From Aerococcus sanguinicola (lineage in GTDB: Bacteria; Bacillota; Bacilli; Lactobacillales; Aerococcaceae): a stretch of 64,000 nt of DNA. A model generated the notes under the pieces. That model was not told where the DNA came from. It saw only the letters and a list, made by a program, of their open reading frames with translations, and made no database searches. Position 1 is the stretch's first letter. Each line of letters starts with the position of its first letter. The stretch is from assembly GCF_001543145.1 (NCBI RefSeq), contig NZ_CP014160.1, forward strand, positions 186,001 to 250,000, written 5' to 3'. Of this stretch, positions 46,318 to 54,936 are shown in pieces. A program made the translations under genes and the position numbers.

Positions 46318-49300
46318 TTAGCTGAGAATGACATGTTTTGCCCCATAAATATCCTTAAGGGCTTGGAGGACCTGGGGCGTATGAGCGAGTGCAAATTGTG
46401 AGCCCAACCAATGCTGGCTGCCCTCCTCCTTGAAGATAAAGTGGAGGGGCGTGATGCCAGGTTGGTCTTGGACAAGGGCAAGCAGGTCTGCCTTCTTCTG
46501 GGAAGCGGCTGCTTGGTTGGCGACTTCGATATGGAAGGCGCCCGCCCGCCCCTGCTTAATGGCTTGGTCTTTGAGCTGCTGGTAGTAGGCCTGGTCCAGG
46601 GGATAAACTTGATCGACTAGGATTTGGAGTTGGTCGCGCCGCTCTTCAGTCTTACCGCGCACGGCCAGTTTCTGCTTGTCCCGCAAGAAGGCGGCATAGC
46701 GGATATAGGTCTGGGGAAAGGCAGTTAAGTTAACCGTCCCCGTGGCATCTTGGACTTCCAGGAAGGCCATGGGTTGCCCCTTCTTCGTTTGGATCCGTTT
46801 GACATGGATGACTTCACCGATAACCTGAACTCCCTGGCCTGGTTTGAGATCGCTAATGGCCTGGAGCTGGCCTGTCTGGTAGAAGTCCTTCCAGGCTGCA
46901 TAGGGATCGACACTCAGGCAGAGGCCCAGGTAGTCTATCTCTTGCTGGATCAGTTCGGAATCTTTGTACTCTTCGCATTCTTCAATGACCGGAGCAAAGA
47001 GAGACTGGTAGTCATTGGCCATGCCCAGGTCTAGCTGGCTCTGTTGGCTCTGCTGGCCAAACAGTTTGCGGTGGTCCAGCAACTTAGGCAGGGCATCTTC
47101 CACCAGGGTCCGGCGGTTATAGTTAAAGTCATCCAGGGCGCCGGATAAGGCTAGAGCGGTCAGCACCTTTTCCCGGGCAGCTGCTTGGTCCAAGCGACTG
47201 ACAAAATCCATAAGATCCTTATAGGCACCTCCGTACTGGCGCTCTGAAATAATGCTCCGGCTCACCGGCCGGCTCAGGGTCTTGATATTGGATAGACCCA
47301 GGCGGAGGGTCGACTGGTCGACCAGGTCCAAGGGCATGAAGGACCGGTTGACACTGGGTAGGTCAATTTCAATGCCGGCTGACCGGGCCTCCGTTAAGAG
47401 CTGCTTACCCTTGACGTCATGGATGCTGGTGTGGCGAAGGTTACCGTAATAAAAGGCAGCCGGGCAATGGACCTTGAACCAGGCCAAGTCATAAGCCAAG
47501 TAAGAATAGGCAAAGGCATGGGACCGGTTGAAGCCATAATTGGCGAAGGCATCGATATAGTGGTAGACTTCTTCGGCCAAGCCTGCCTCATAGCCCTGGT
47601 CGATAGCTCCCGCGATGAATTGGTCATGGAGGCCATCTAAGACTTCCTGCTGCTTCTTGCCCATGGCCCGGCGCAGGATATCGGCCTGACCGAGGCTAAA
47701 GCCAGCAATCTTTTGGGCCACCTGCATGACTTGTTCTTGGTAGACCATGACCCCGTATGTTGCTTCCAAGATCGGGGCAAGGTCCTCATGGGGATAAGAG
47801 ATAGCTTCCTGACCGTGCTTGCGTCGGGCAAAGTGGTTGATCTGCTTCATTGGTCCCGGCCGGAAGAGGGCATTGACGGCTGCCAGGTCTTCCATTGATT
47901 CGGGACTCACTTGGCGCAGGACATTGCGGATACCGTCCGATTCAAATTGGAAGACGCCCAGGGTCTCAGCCCGCTGGAAGAGCTGGTAGACCGCCGGATC
48001 ATCCTTTTGGGCCAATTTTTGGTCTAAGTCTTTATAGCCTAACTTCTCAGCAGCTTCTTTGACATCGTGGAGGATGCTCAAGTTGATAAGGCCCAAGAAG
48101 TCAATCTTCAAGAGCCCAATCCGCTCGACTTCGCCCATGGTGAATTGAGAGAGTAAGATTTCATTGTTGGCGTTCTGCTGGAGGGGAATATCCGCCACCA
48201 GGGGCCGGTCGCTAATCAGGACTCCTGCCGCGTGCGTCGAGACATGGCGGGGCAAGCCTTCTAATTTCAGCGCCGCTTGGAGCCAGAGCTTGCCATCTTC
48301 CGTTTCCTCTAGCAGGCGCTGGAAGTCTTTGGAAGCTTGGTAGGCCTGGCGTAAGCTGACCTGACCTTTAATTTGATTGGCCCAGCTACTAATTTCGGCT
48401 TGACTCTTACCTAGGGCTGAGCCCACATCGCGCAGGGCCTTGCGCGCAGCAAAAGTTCCGAAGGTAGCAATCTGGGCCACATGGTCGGCCCCGTATTTTT
48501 CATAGACATAGTGGAGGACATCCTGACGGCGGTTGTCGGGAAAGTCCAAGTCGATATCGGGCATGCTGTGGCGCTCGGGATTGAGGAAGCGCTCAAAGAG
48601 TAGGTCATTTTCAATGGGATCGACATGGGTAATGAAGAGGGCATAGGCGACCAAGGAGCCTGCTGCTGACCCCCGACCAGGCCCTACAGTAATCTTAGAG
48701 GCCCGGGCATAGCGCATAATATCCCACACAATCAAGAAATAATCATCAAAACCCATCCGATGAATCACTTGAAGTTCGTAGGTCAAACGCTCCTGGTAAG
48801 CTTTAAAATTTGCCTGGTCGCCCACGCGCTCGGCCAAACCCTGGGCTGCTTGCTGGGCCAAGTAGGACTGGGCATCCTCCCCCTCAGCTAGGGGAAAGCG
48901 CGGCAGGAGTTCCTTGTGGTAGACCATCTCGACATTCAGATCAGCGACTAAGTCAGACAGACGGTCCACCGCCTCCGCTAATCCGATTTCAGCGTATTCA
49001 GCCCGCCAATCTGCCGGCGACCTTAGAAAGTGAGGGCCCCGCCCCTCCCGGCTAGCTTCAATATCTTCTAGGGGCCGGTTCTGGTCAATAGCTGCTAGGA
49101 CTTGCTTGTAGAAAACGTCCTCCGTCTCTAAGTAGGCAACATAAGGCAAGGCAAGGAGGTCTAAGCCGGTCTTCTGGCTCAGCGCTTTAATGCTATCCAA
49201 GTGGTAGCGGTCAAAGGCCTGGGCACTCAGCCCAATATAGAGATTACCTGCCTTAAAATGCGCTTTAAAGCCCTGGCACCAGGCCAGAGCTTCAGCGTCT

Positions 49301-49713
49301 TGATTCTCTTTAATCCGTGCCATATGAGGGCCATAAACGGCAGACAGGACTACCAGGAGATTATCATTCTCCTTTTTTAAACGATCCAAGGCTTCTGCGT
49401 AACGCCCGGTTTTAACCAGTGTAGACAAGCGCATGAGGACCTGGTAGCCTGCCTGGTTGCGCGCATAAACCACATATTCTTCAAAGTCCTGACCCATAAG
49501 TTCAGAAGGGAGCTGGAGGGATAGACCAATCAGGGCCTTAATCCCCGCTTCCTGGCAGAGGTCGTAGAATTCACAGGCGCCGTACAGGACATTGACATCG
49601 GCCAAGCCCAGCGCCTGGTAGCCCAATTTTTTGCCAAAAGCCACATAATCAGCGAGGGACATGGGACTCTTGAGTAAGGTATAGGCACTATTGACATGCA
49701 AGGGGGCAAACAT
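46318..49713 (-). CDS. dnaE: DNA polymerase III alpha subunit DnaE
   Basis: C-family replicative polymerase, 1131 residues. The PHP domain starts the protein (HVNSAYTLLKSPMSLADYVA), the polymerase core includes TVGPGRGSAAGSLVAYALFI and the metal-binding PDIDLDFPDNRR, GLLKIDFLGLINLSIL and GVMVYQEQVMQVAQKIAGFS; a helix-hairpin-helix region and an OB domain (VIGEVIHVKRIQTKKGQPMA) follow. In Firmicutes this DnaE works with PolC, which is not in this window. The gene precedes pfkA and pyk as in other Lactobacillales. Confidence 0.97.
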   Translation of the reverse strand: MFAPLHVNSAYTLLKSPMSLADYVAFGKKLGYQALGLADVNVLYGACEFYDLCQEAGIKALIGLSLQLPSELMGQDFEEYVVYARNQAGYQVLMRLSTLVKTGRYAEALDRLKKENDNLLVVLSAVYGPHMARIKENQDAEALAWCQGFKAHFKAGNLYIGLSAQAFDRYHLDSIKALSQKTGLDLLALPYVAYLETEDVFYKQVLAAIDQNRPLEDIEASREGRGPHFLRSPADWRAEYAEIGLAEAVDRLSDLVADLNVEMVYHKELLPRFPLAEGEDAQSYLAQQAAQGLAERVGDQANFKAYQERLTYELQVIHRMGFDDYFLIVWDIMRYARASKITVGPGRGSAAGSLVAYALFITHVDPIENDLLFERFLNPERHSMPDIDLDFPDNRRQDVLHYVYEKYGADHVAQIATFGTFAARKALRDVGSALGKSQAEISSWANQIKGQVSLRQAYQASKDFQRLLEETEDGKLWLQAALKLEGLPRHVSTHAAGVLISDRPLVADIPLQQNANNEILLSQFTMGEVERIGLLKIDFLGLINLSILHDVKEAAEKLGYKDLDQKLAQKDDPAVYQLFQRAETLGVFQFESDGIRNVLRQVSPESMEDLAAVNALFRPGPMKQINHFARRKHGQEAISYPHEDLAPILEATYGVMVYQEQVMQVAQKIAGFSLGQADILRRAMGKKQQEVLDGLHDQFIAGAIDQGYEAGLAEEVYHYIDAFANYGFNRSHAFAYSYLAYDLAWFKVHCPAAFYYGNLRHTSIHDVKGKQLLTEARSAGIEIDLPSVNRSFMPLDLVDQSTLRLGLSNIKTLSRPVSRSIISERQYGGAYKDLMDFVSRLDQAAAREKVLTALALSGALDDFNYNRRTLVEDALPKLLDHRKLFGQQSQQSQLDLGMANDYQSLFAPVIEECEEYKDSELIQQEIDYLGLCLSVDPYAAWKDFYQTGQLQAISDLKPGQGVQVIGEVIHVKRIQTKKGQPMAFLEVQDATGTVNLTAFPQTYIRYAAFLRDKQKLAVRGKTEERRDQLQILVDQVYPLDQAYYQQLKDQAIKQGRAGAFHIEVANQAAASQKKADLLALVQDQPGITPLHFIFKEEGSQHWLGSQFALAHTPQVLQALKDIYGAKHVILS

Positions 49714-49744
49714 AAGCTCTCTCCTTTCCCCGTATGGTCACAAG

Positions 49745-50803
49745 TTAATCGTCTTCACGGTATTGGGGTCCTTGGATATACATAGCGTCCCCGAAGCTAA
49801 AGAAGCGGTAAGAGGCTTCCACTGCGTGCTTATAGGCAGCCAGGACATGCTGGCGGCCGGCGAAGGCACTAACTAACATCACTAAGGTCGACTTGGGCAG
49901 GTGGAAGTTGGTAATAATGGCGTCAACCACTTTGAAGTCAAAGCCTGGGTAAATAAAGATAGAAGTCCAACCTGAGTCTGCTTGGAGCTGGCCATCAAAT
50001 TTTTGCGCGATGGTCTCCAGGGTACGGATACAGGTAGTGCCAACTGCAACAACCCGCTTGCCCGCTGCTTTAGCAGTCTTGATCTTTTGGGCATTCTCTT
50101 CGTCCAAACGGTAGAATTCCGAATGCATCTCATGGTCAGTTAAATCATCGGCGCTCACAGGACGGAAGGTACCTAAGCCCACATGGAGGGTCAGATAGGC
50201 CAGGTCAACGCCCTTGGCTTGGACCTGGTCTAGGAAGTCCTCGGTAAAATGCAGACCGGCTGTTGGTGCCGCTGCTGATCCATTCTCCTTGGCGTAGACC
50301 GTCTGATAACGGTCCGGGTCATCCAAGTGCTCTTTGATATATGGAGGCAGGGGCATCTCTCCCAGGGCTTCGAGAACTTCCATAAAAATGCCCTCATAAA
50401 GAAATTCAATTTCTCGTCCCCCGTGGTCTAATTCCTTCACCACCTTAGCTCTTAACTGGCCGTCTCCAAATTGGATAATAGTCCCTGTCTTCAGGCGGCG
50501 GGCTGGTTTAGCGAGAACTTCCCAGCGGTCCCCTTCCAAGTTATTTAGCAATAAAAGCTCGGCATGGCCACCGGTTTCTTCCTTGGTGCCCAAAAGCCGG
50601 GCAGGGAGGACCCGGGTGTCATTGAGGACGAGCACATCTCCAGCTTCCAAGATATCGAGCAAGTCAGCAAACATATGGTCTGCATAGTGGCCAGTCTGGG
50701 CATCGAGGGTCAAAAGCCGGCAGTTTAACCGGTCCTTGGTTGGGGTCTGGGCAATCAGTTCTTCGGGTAGGTCATAGTCATAGTCTGATGTTTTTAATGT
50801 CAT
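49745..50803 (-). CDS. queA: S-adenosylmethionine:tRNA ribosyltransferase-isomerase QueA
   Basis: Makes epoxyqueuosine in the wobble position of GUN-anticodon tRNAs by transferring and isomerising ribose from SAM. Family sequences visible are [18 protein letters not shown] at the start, [20 protein letters not shown] and [19 protein letters not shown]. The ATG at 50803 with AAGGAAG is preferred; a GTG seven codons earlier overlaps the end of ruvB. Position after ruvB is the conserved ruvA-ruvB-queA order. Confidence 0.95.
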   Translation of the reverse strand: MTLKTSDYDYDLPEELIAQTPTKDRLNCRLLTLDAQTGHYADHMFADLLDILEAGDVLVLNDTRVLPARLLGTKEETGGHAELLLLNNLEGDRWEVLAKPARRLKTGTIIQFGDGQLRAKVVKELDHGGREIEFLYEGIFMEVLEALGEMPLPPYIKEHLDDPDRYQTVYAKENGSAAAPTAGLHFTEDFLDQVQAKGVDLAYLTLHVGLGTFRPVSADDLTDHEMHSEFYRLDEENAQKIKTAKAAGKRVVAVGTTCIRTLETIAQKFDGQLQADSGWTSIFIYPGFDFKVVDAIITNFHLPKSTLVMLVSAFAGRQHVLAAYKHAVEASYRFFSFGDAMYIQGPQYREDD

Positions 50804-50820
50804 TCCATTCGCTTCCTTTT

Positions 50821-51831
50821 TCACTTGCTTTCTTCTGGGTCGATCCCTAAATGGCTATAGGCTAGGGAGGTGACGATCCGTCCCCGAGGCGTCCGTTGGA
50901 GAAAGCCATTTTGGATCAGGTAGGGTTCATACATATCTTCGATGGTGAGGGGGTCTTCGGCAATATTAGCAGCAATTGTCGACAAGCCGACCGGGCCGCC
51001 TTGGTAGTAAAAAATCATGGTTTCCAAGATCTTCCGGTCAACAGCGTCTAGTCCCTTGGCATCCACTTCCAAAATGTCCAAGGCCTTCTGGGTAATAGCC
51101 AGGTCAATGCGTTGGTCCTCATTGAAGACCTGAGCGAAGTCCCGGACCCGCTTCAACAAACGGTTGGCAATCCGCGGCGTCCCGCGCGACCGCAAGGCAA
51201 TTTCATAACTGGCCTGGTCATCGATGGGACTATTGAGCACCTGGCTAGTCCGCTGAACAATGGCATTGAGCTCGTCAGGACTGTAGTAGCGCAGCTGCTT
51301 AACGATACCGAAACGATCGCGCAGAGGCGCTGATAAGGCCCCTGCCCGTGTGGTGGCCCCCAGTAAGGTGAAGGGGGGCAGGTCAAACTGGATAGCGTGG
51401 GCTTCGGTATCCTGACCCACAATAATATCCACGCGGAAGTCTTCCATCGCCGAATAGAGCATCTCTTCCACCACCCGGGGCAAGCGGTGGATCTCATCAA
51501 TAAAGAGAATATCCCCCGGCGCCATCTCATTGAGTAAGACGAGTAAGTCTCCTGTCTTCTCAATCGCTGGGCCGCTGGTCGTGTGGACCCCTACCCCGAG
51601 TTCATTAGCTAAGACATAGGCCAGGGTCGTCTTCCCCAAGCCAGGTGGGCCATAGAGGAGGACATGGTCTAAGGATTCATCTCTGGCCTGGCAAGCTTGG
51701 ATATAGACCGCTAGCTCCTTTTTAAGGGCGGACTGGCCGATATACTCCCTTAAATACTGAGGACGGAGCGAACCTTCAAACTTCTCCTCCGCTAGGCCTT
51801 GATTATTCTCATCTAGTATACGTTCTGCCAC
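50821..51831 (-). CDS. ruvB: Holliday junction branch-migration helicase RuvB
   Basis: AAA+ motor of the RuvAB complex. Walker A is [18 protein letters not shown], Walker [18 protein letters not shown], sensor 1 [20 protein letters not shown] with the arginine-finger region, and the winged helix contains [20 protein letters not shown] and [10 protein letters not shown]. The 336 residues are normal. It follows ruvA by 36 bases. Confidence 0.97.
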   Translation of the reverse strand: MAERILDENNQGLAEEKFEGSLRPQYLREYIGQSALKKELAVYIQACQARDESLDHVLLYGPPGLGKTTLAYVLANELGVGVHTTSGPAIEKTGDLLVLLNEMAPGDILFIDEIHRLPRVVEEMLYSAMEDFRVDIIVGQDTEAHAIQFDLPPFTLLGATTRAGALSAPLRDRFGIVKQLRYYSPDELNAIVQRTSQVLNSPIDDQASYEIALRSRGTPRIANRLLKRVRDFAQVFNEDQRIDLAITQKALDILEVDAKGLDAVDRKILETMIFYYQGGPVGLSTIAANIAEDPLTIEDMYEPYLIQNGFLQRTPRGRIVTSLAYSHLGIDPEESK

Positions 51832-51867
51832 TGCAGGCCTCCTTTCACAATTCCTTGTCCTAAATAA

Positions 51868-52467
51868 CTAGCGGGCCGTCATCAAGCGCAGGGCTTGGCG
51901 GATAGCGTCCGAAGTGGTCGCCACTTGGTCAAAGTCCATCTGCTTGAGCACACGCTGGATATCGCGCTGGGAATAGCCCAAACTGTCCAGGGCCTCCTCC
52001 AGTTCTTGGGCAATGGGATGGGCTGGACTCGTCGAAGCGGCTTGGGCAGGCGTTTTACCTTCAACATCACTTGTCAGTTTCCCTTGCAAGTCGAGGATAA
52101 TCTGCTGGGCCGTCTTCTTGCCGACCCCAGGAAACTTGGTCAAGAATTGACTATCTGCCTGGTCAATGGCCCGGATCAAGCCTTCATGGTCACCCAAGCT
52201 GAGGATGGACAAGGCACTCCTTGGCCCGATCCCTGAGACCGAGATCAGATGCAGGAATAAGTCCTTCTCTGCTTCATCGCTAAAACCATAGAGGCGGATA
52301 CTATCTTGGCTGACTGCTTGGTAGAGCCAGATTCTTGCTTCCTGCCCCACCTGGCTAGAAAAGCGATAGGGATTGGCCATAATCACTTGGTAACCAATCC
52401 CATTCACTTCAATGATAATCGCATTCGGTAAGATGCTGGTTATCTTTCCTTTAAAATAAGCATACAT
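51868..52467 (-). CDS. ruvA: Holliday junction DNA helicase subunit RuvA
   Basis: Binds four-way junctions and loads RuvB. Domain I OB fold: YAYFKGKITSILPNAIIIEV and NGIGYQV; domain II with two helix-hairpin-helix motifs (HLISVSGIGPRSALSILS, KFPGVGKKTAQQIILDL); domain III at the C-terminus (EELEEALDSLGYSQRDIQRV). Length 199 is typical. It follows msrB by 12 bases. Confidence 0.96.
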   Translation of the reverse strand: MYAYFKGKITSILPNAIIIEVNGIGYQVIMANPYRFSSQVGQEARIWLYQAVSQDSIRLYGFSDEAEKDLFLHLISVSGIGPRSALSILSLGDHEGLIRAIDQADSQFLTKFPGVGKKTAQQIILDLQGKLTSDVEGKTPAQAASTSPAHPIAQELEEALDSLGYSQRDIQRVLKQMDFDQVATTSDAIRQALRLMTAR

Positions 52468-52479
52468 GACGGAATGCTC

Positions 52480-52917
52480 CTATTCTACAAATTTCTTATA
52501 GTCGCCGTAACCTTTTTCATCCATTTCTTCGTAAGGGATGAAGTCTAAGGCTGCGGAATTGATGCAGTAGCGCAAACCGCCTTGGTCTTTAGGCCCATCA
52601 TTAAAGACATGGCCGAGGTGAGAATCTGCGGCTTGGCTCCGCACTTCGGTTCGCACCATGCCGTGGCTGGTGTCGGTATTTTCCTTAATTTGGTCGTCAA
52701 AGAGCGGCTTAGAGAAGGAAGGCCAACCACACCCCGCATTAAATTTAGTCGTTGAGGCAAAGAGCGGGCTCCCATCGACAATATCCACATAGATGCCCTT
52801 TTCATAGTGGTCATCATACTTCCCTGAAAAAGGTGCTTCAGTCCCACTTTCTTGGGTCACCCGGTATTGGATATCATCTAATTCTTTCAAACGTGCTTCT
52901 TTATTGGCTTGGTCCAT
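52480..52917 (-). CDS. msrB: Peptide-methionine (R)-S-oxide reductase
   Basis: Repairs methionine-R-sulfoxide in proteins. [36 protein letters not shown] and the catalytic cysteine in [14 protein letters not shown] are diagnostic. The structural zinc CxxC pairs of many MsrB proteins are absent, as in other Lactobacillales members. The ATG at 52917 (AAGGAG, eight bases) is preferred over a GTG three codons upstream. It stands between mutL and ruvA, so oxidative protein repair is embedded in a DNA-repair operon. Confidence 0.95.
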   Translation of the reverse strand: MDQANKEARLKELDDIQYRVTQESGTEAPFSGKYDDHYEKGIYVDIVDGSPLFASTTKFNAGCGWPSFSKPLFDDQIKENTDTSHGMVRTEVRSQAADSHLGHVFNDGPKDQGGLRYCINSAALDFIPYEEMDEKGYGDYKKFVE

Positions 52918-52993
52918 TTCAGTCACTCCTTTAAGGTTTTGTCACTTTCATTCTAACATAAAGCTTGCCAAATGCGAACATTTGTGCCCGGGA

Positions 52994-54934
52994 CTAATGG
53001 CTATCCTGGATCCGTTTAAACAAACGCTCAATTTCATAAGTCGAATAGTGGATCAGAACTGGTCGACCATGGGCACAGTTAAAAGGATTCTGGCACTGGC
53101 TCAGGTCAGCAATCAGTTGCTTGGCTTGGTCATCAGACAAGTAGTGGTTGGCCTTAATCGAGAGCTTGCAACTCATCATGATGGCTGTCGCCTGGCGGAA
53201 CTTGCTCACACTGGCTGATTTATCGGTCAGGGCCAGTTGGATTAATTCCTCTACCGTCTCATGGACCTGGTCAGAGCGAATCCAAGTGGGATGGGCAGAT
53301 AATTGCAGGGTTTGGCTGCCAAAGAGTTCAAAGTCAAGCTGCATCTCCTTTAATTTGGGCAGGAGGGGCTGGATCTCAAGCATTTCATCCTGGGTGAATT
53401 CAAAAAGTTCAGGGATCAGCAATTCCTGCATAGCGGTCCCGTAAGTTCCGATATGGTCCCGGTAGTATTCATACTTAATCCGCTCCTGCATGGCATGCTG
53501 GTCCAGGAGATACATGCCTGTATCATCTGAGGCTAAGAGATAGGTCCCGTGCAATTGACCGATATAATCTAGATCAGGAAAAGACGGGGACTGGTCGACC
53601 TGCTTGGCATCGATGGACGTAATCCGGTCCACATCCCGCCAGACTTCTTTTTCACTGTGCTTGTGCTGGCGCTCCTCGATTGAAGGCTGGATCGTCTCTG
53701 AAGAAGCCGGCTGAGCCTGACTTGGACTATCTTCTGAATCAAGACTAGCATTTTCACTTGGCCTTTCCGCTTCTTCCCAAGAGCTATTTGTTGAGGAAAC
53801 CAGCTCACTTAGCTGGCTGGGTCGCCTTGATGGCACTTGAGAGCGAGAACTGGACAAGGGCAGTTGGCCCTGCTCATAGCTTTCTTCTAGGCGGAAGGGC
53901 TCTGCTTTGGCTTCTTCGGTATACTGGAGGGGTTGGTTGGCCTCAGGAATCCGCTGGAGGGGTTGAAAGATATGGTCCAGGCTCTCTTTGATCAGATCAT
54001 AGAGGACATCTTCCTTAGAGATTCGCACCTCCATCTTAGTGGGGTGGACATTGACATCCAAGAGCTGGGGATCGGCCTCGATATGGAGGACAGCAATCGG
54101 ATAGCGGCCAATCATTAACTTCTCCCGGTAACCATCAATGACCGCTTGGCTTAACTTATAATTGCGAATATAGCGGCCATTCAGGTAGAGAGAGATGTAG
54201 TTCTTGCTGGCCCGCGTCAAGGTCGGTGGGGACACATAGCCTGTCAACTTGAAGTCCAAACTCTCGGCTTCGATCGGGTACATCTCCCGGGCCTGCTTAA
54301 AGCCATAAACAGCCGCCAAAACTTCCTGGAGCCGGCCCTTGCCATTACTCTCAAAGACCAGCTTGTCCTCATTAAAATAGCGAAAACGAATTTGGGGATG
54401 TCCCAGTGCCTGGCGGTTAATAATATTGGAAATATGGGAGAGCTCGGTTGGCAGGCTCTTGATATACTTCAAGCGCGCTGGCGTATTGTAGAACAGATTC
54501 TCCACTAGAACTGAGGTCCCCTGGCGGAGATGGCTGTCGCGCCGGTCCACCAGCTCACCGGCCTGCAAGTAGATCCAGGTCCCCGTCTGGCCGTCTGAAG
54601 TCTCCAAGGTCATTTCAGAAACTGAAGCAATACTCGGCAGGGCCTCCCCACGAAAGCCGAGCGAATGAATCCGGAACAAGTCCTGACTCTGGTGGATCTT
54701 AGAAGTGGCATGGCGCTTAAAAGCTAACGCCACCTCGTCAGACGCGATGCCGATACCATCGTCAATCACTTGAATGCTGCGGAGTCCCCTCTCTTCCACT
54801 CGAATTTCAATCACCTGGGCCTGGCCATCAATGGCATTTTCCAGCAATTCTTTCACAACGGAAGCGGGCCGTTCCACCACCTCGCCCGCCGCATTCTGGT
54901 CCGCTACCTGGCTGGGTAAGAGTTGGATCGCCAT
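52994..54934 (-). CDS. mutL: DNA mismatch repair protein MutL
   Basis: ATPase and nicking endonuclease of mismatch repair. N-terminal GHKL motifs: KELLENAIDGQAQVIEIRV, IQVIDDGIGI and HSLGFRGEALPSIASVSEM. After a long Ser/Gln-rich linker (about 350-450), the C-terminal domain keeps the endonuclease motif LLDQHAMQERIKYEYYR and a CxH-like end FNCAHGRPV, as expected in bacteria without MutH. It starts two bases after the mutS stop. Confidence 0.96.
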   Translation of the reverse strand: MAIQLLPSQVADQNAAGEVVERPASVVKELLENAIDGQAQVIEIRVEERGLRSIQVIDDGIGIASDEVALAFKRHATSKIHQSQDLFRIHSLGFRGEALPSIASVSEMTLETSDGQTGTWIYLQAGELVDRRDSHLRQGTSVLVENLFYNTPARLKYIKSLPTELSHISNIINRQALGHPQIRFRYFNEDKLVFESNGKGRLQEVLAAVYGFKQAREMYPIEAESLDFKLTGYVSPPTLTRASKNYISLYLNGRYIRNYKLSQAVIDGYREKLMIGRYPIAVLHIEADPQLLDVNVHPTKMEVRISKEDVLYDLIKESLDHIFQPLQRIPEANQPLQYTEEAKAEPFRLEESYEQGQLPLSSSRSQVPSRRPSQLSELVSSTNSSWEEAERPSENASLDSEDSPSQAQPASSETIQPSIEERQHKHSEKEVWRDVDRITSIDAKQVDQSPSFPDLDYIGQLHGTYLLASDDTGMYLLDQHAMQERIKYEYYRDHIGTYGTAMQELLIPELFEFTQDEMLEIQPLLPKLKEMQLDFELFGSQTLQLSAHPTWIRSDQVHETVEELIQLALTDKSASVSKFRQATAIMMSCKLSIKANHYLSDDQAKQLIADLSQCQNPFNCAHGRPVLIHYSTYEIERLFKRIQDSH

Positions 54935-54936
54935 GG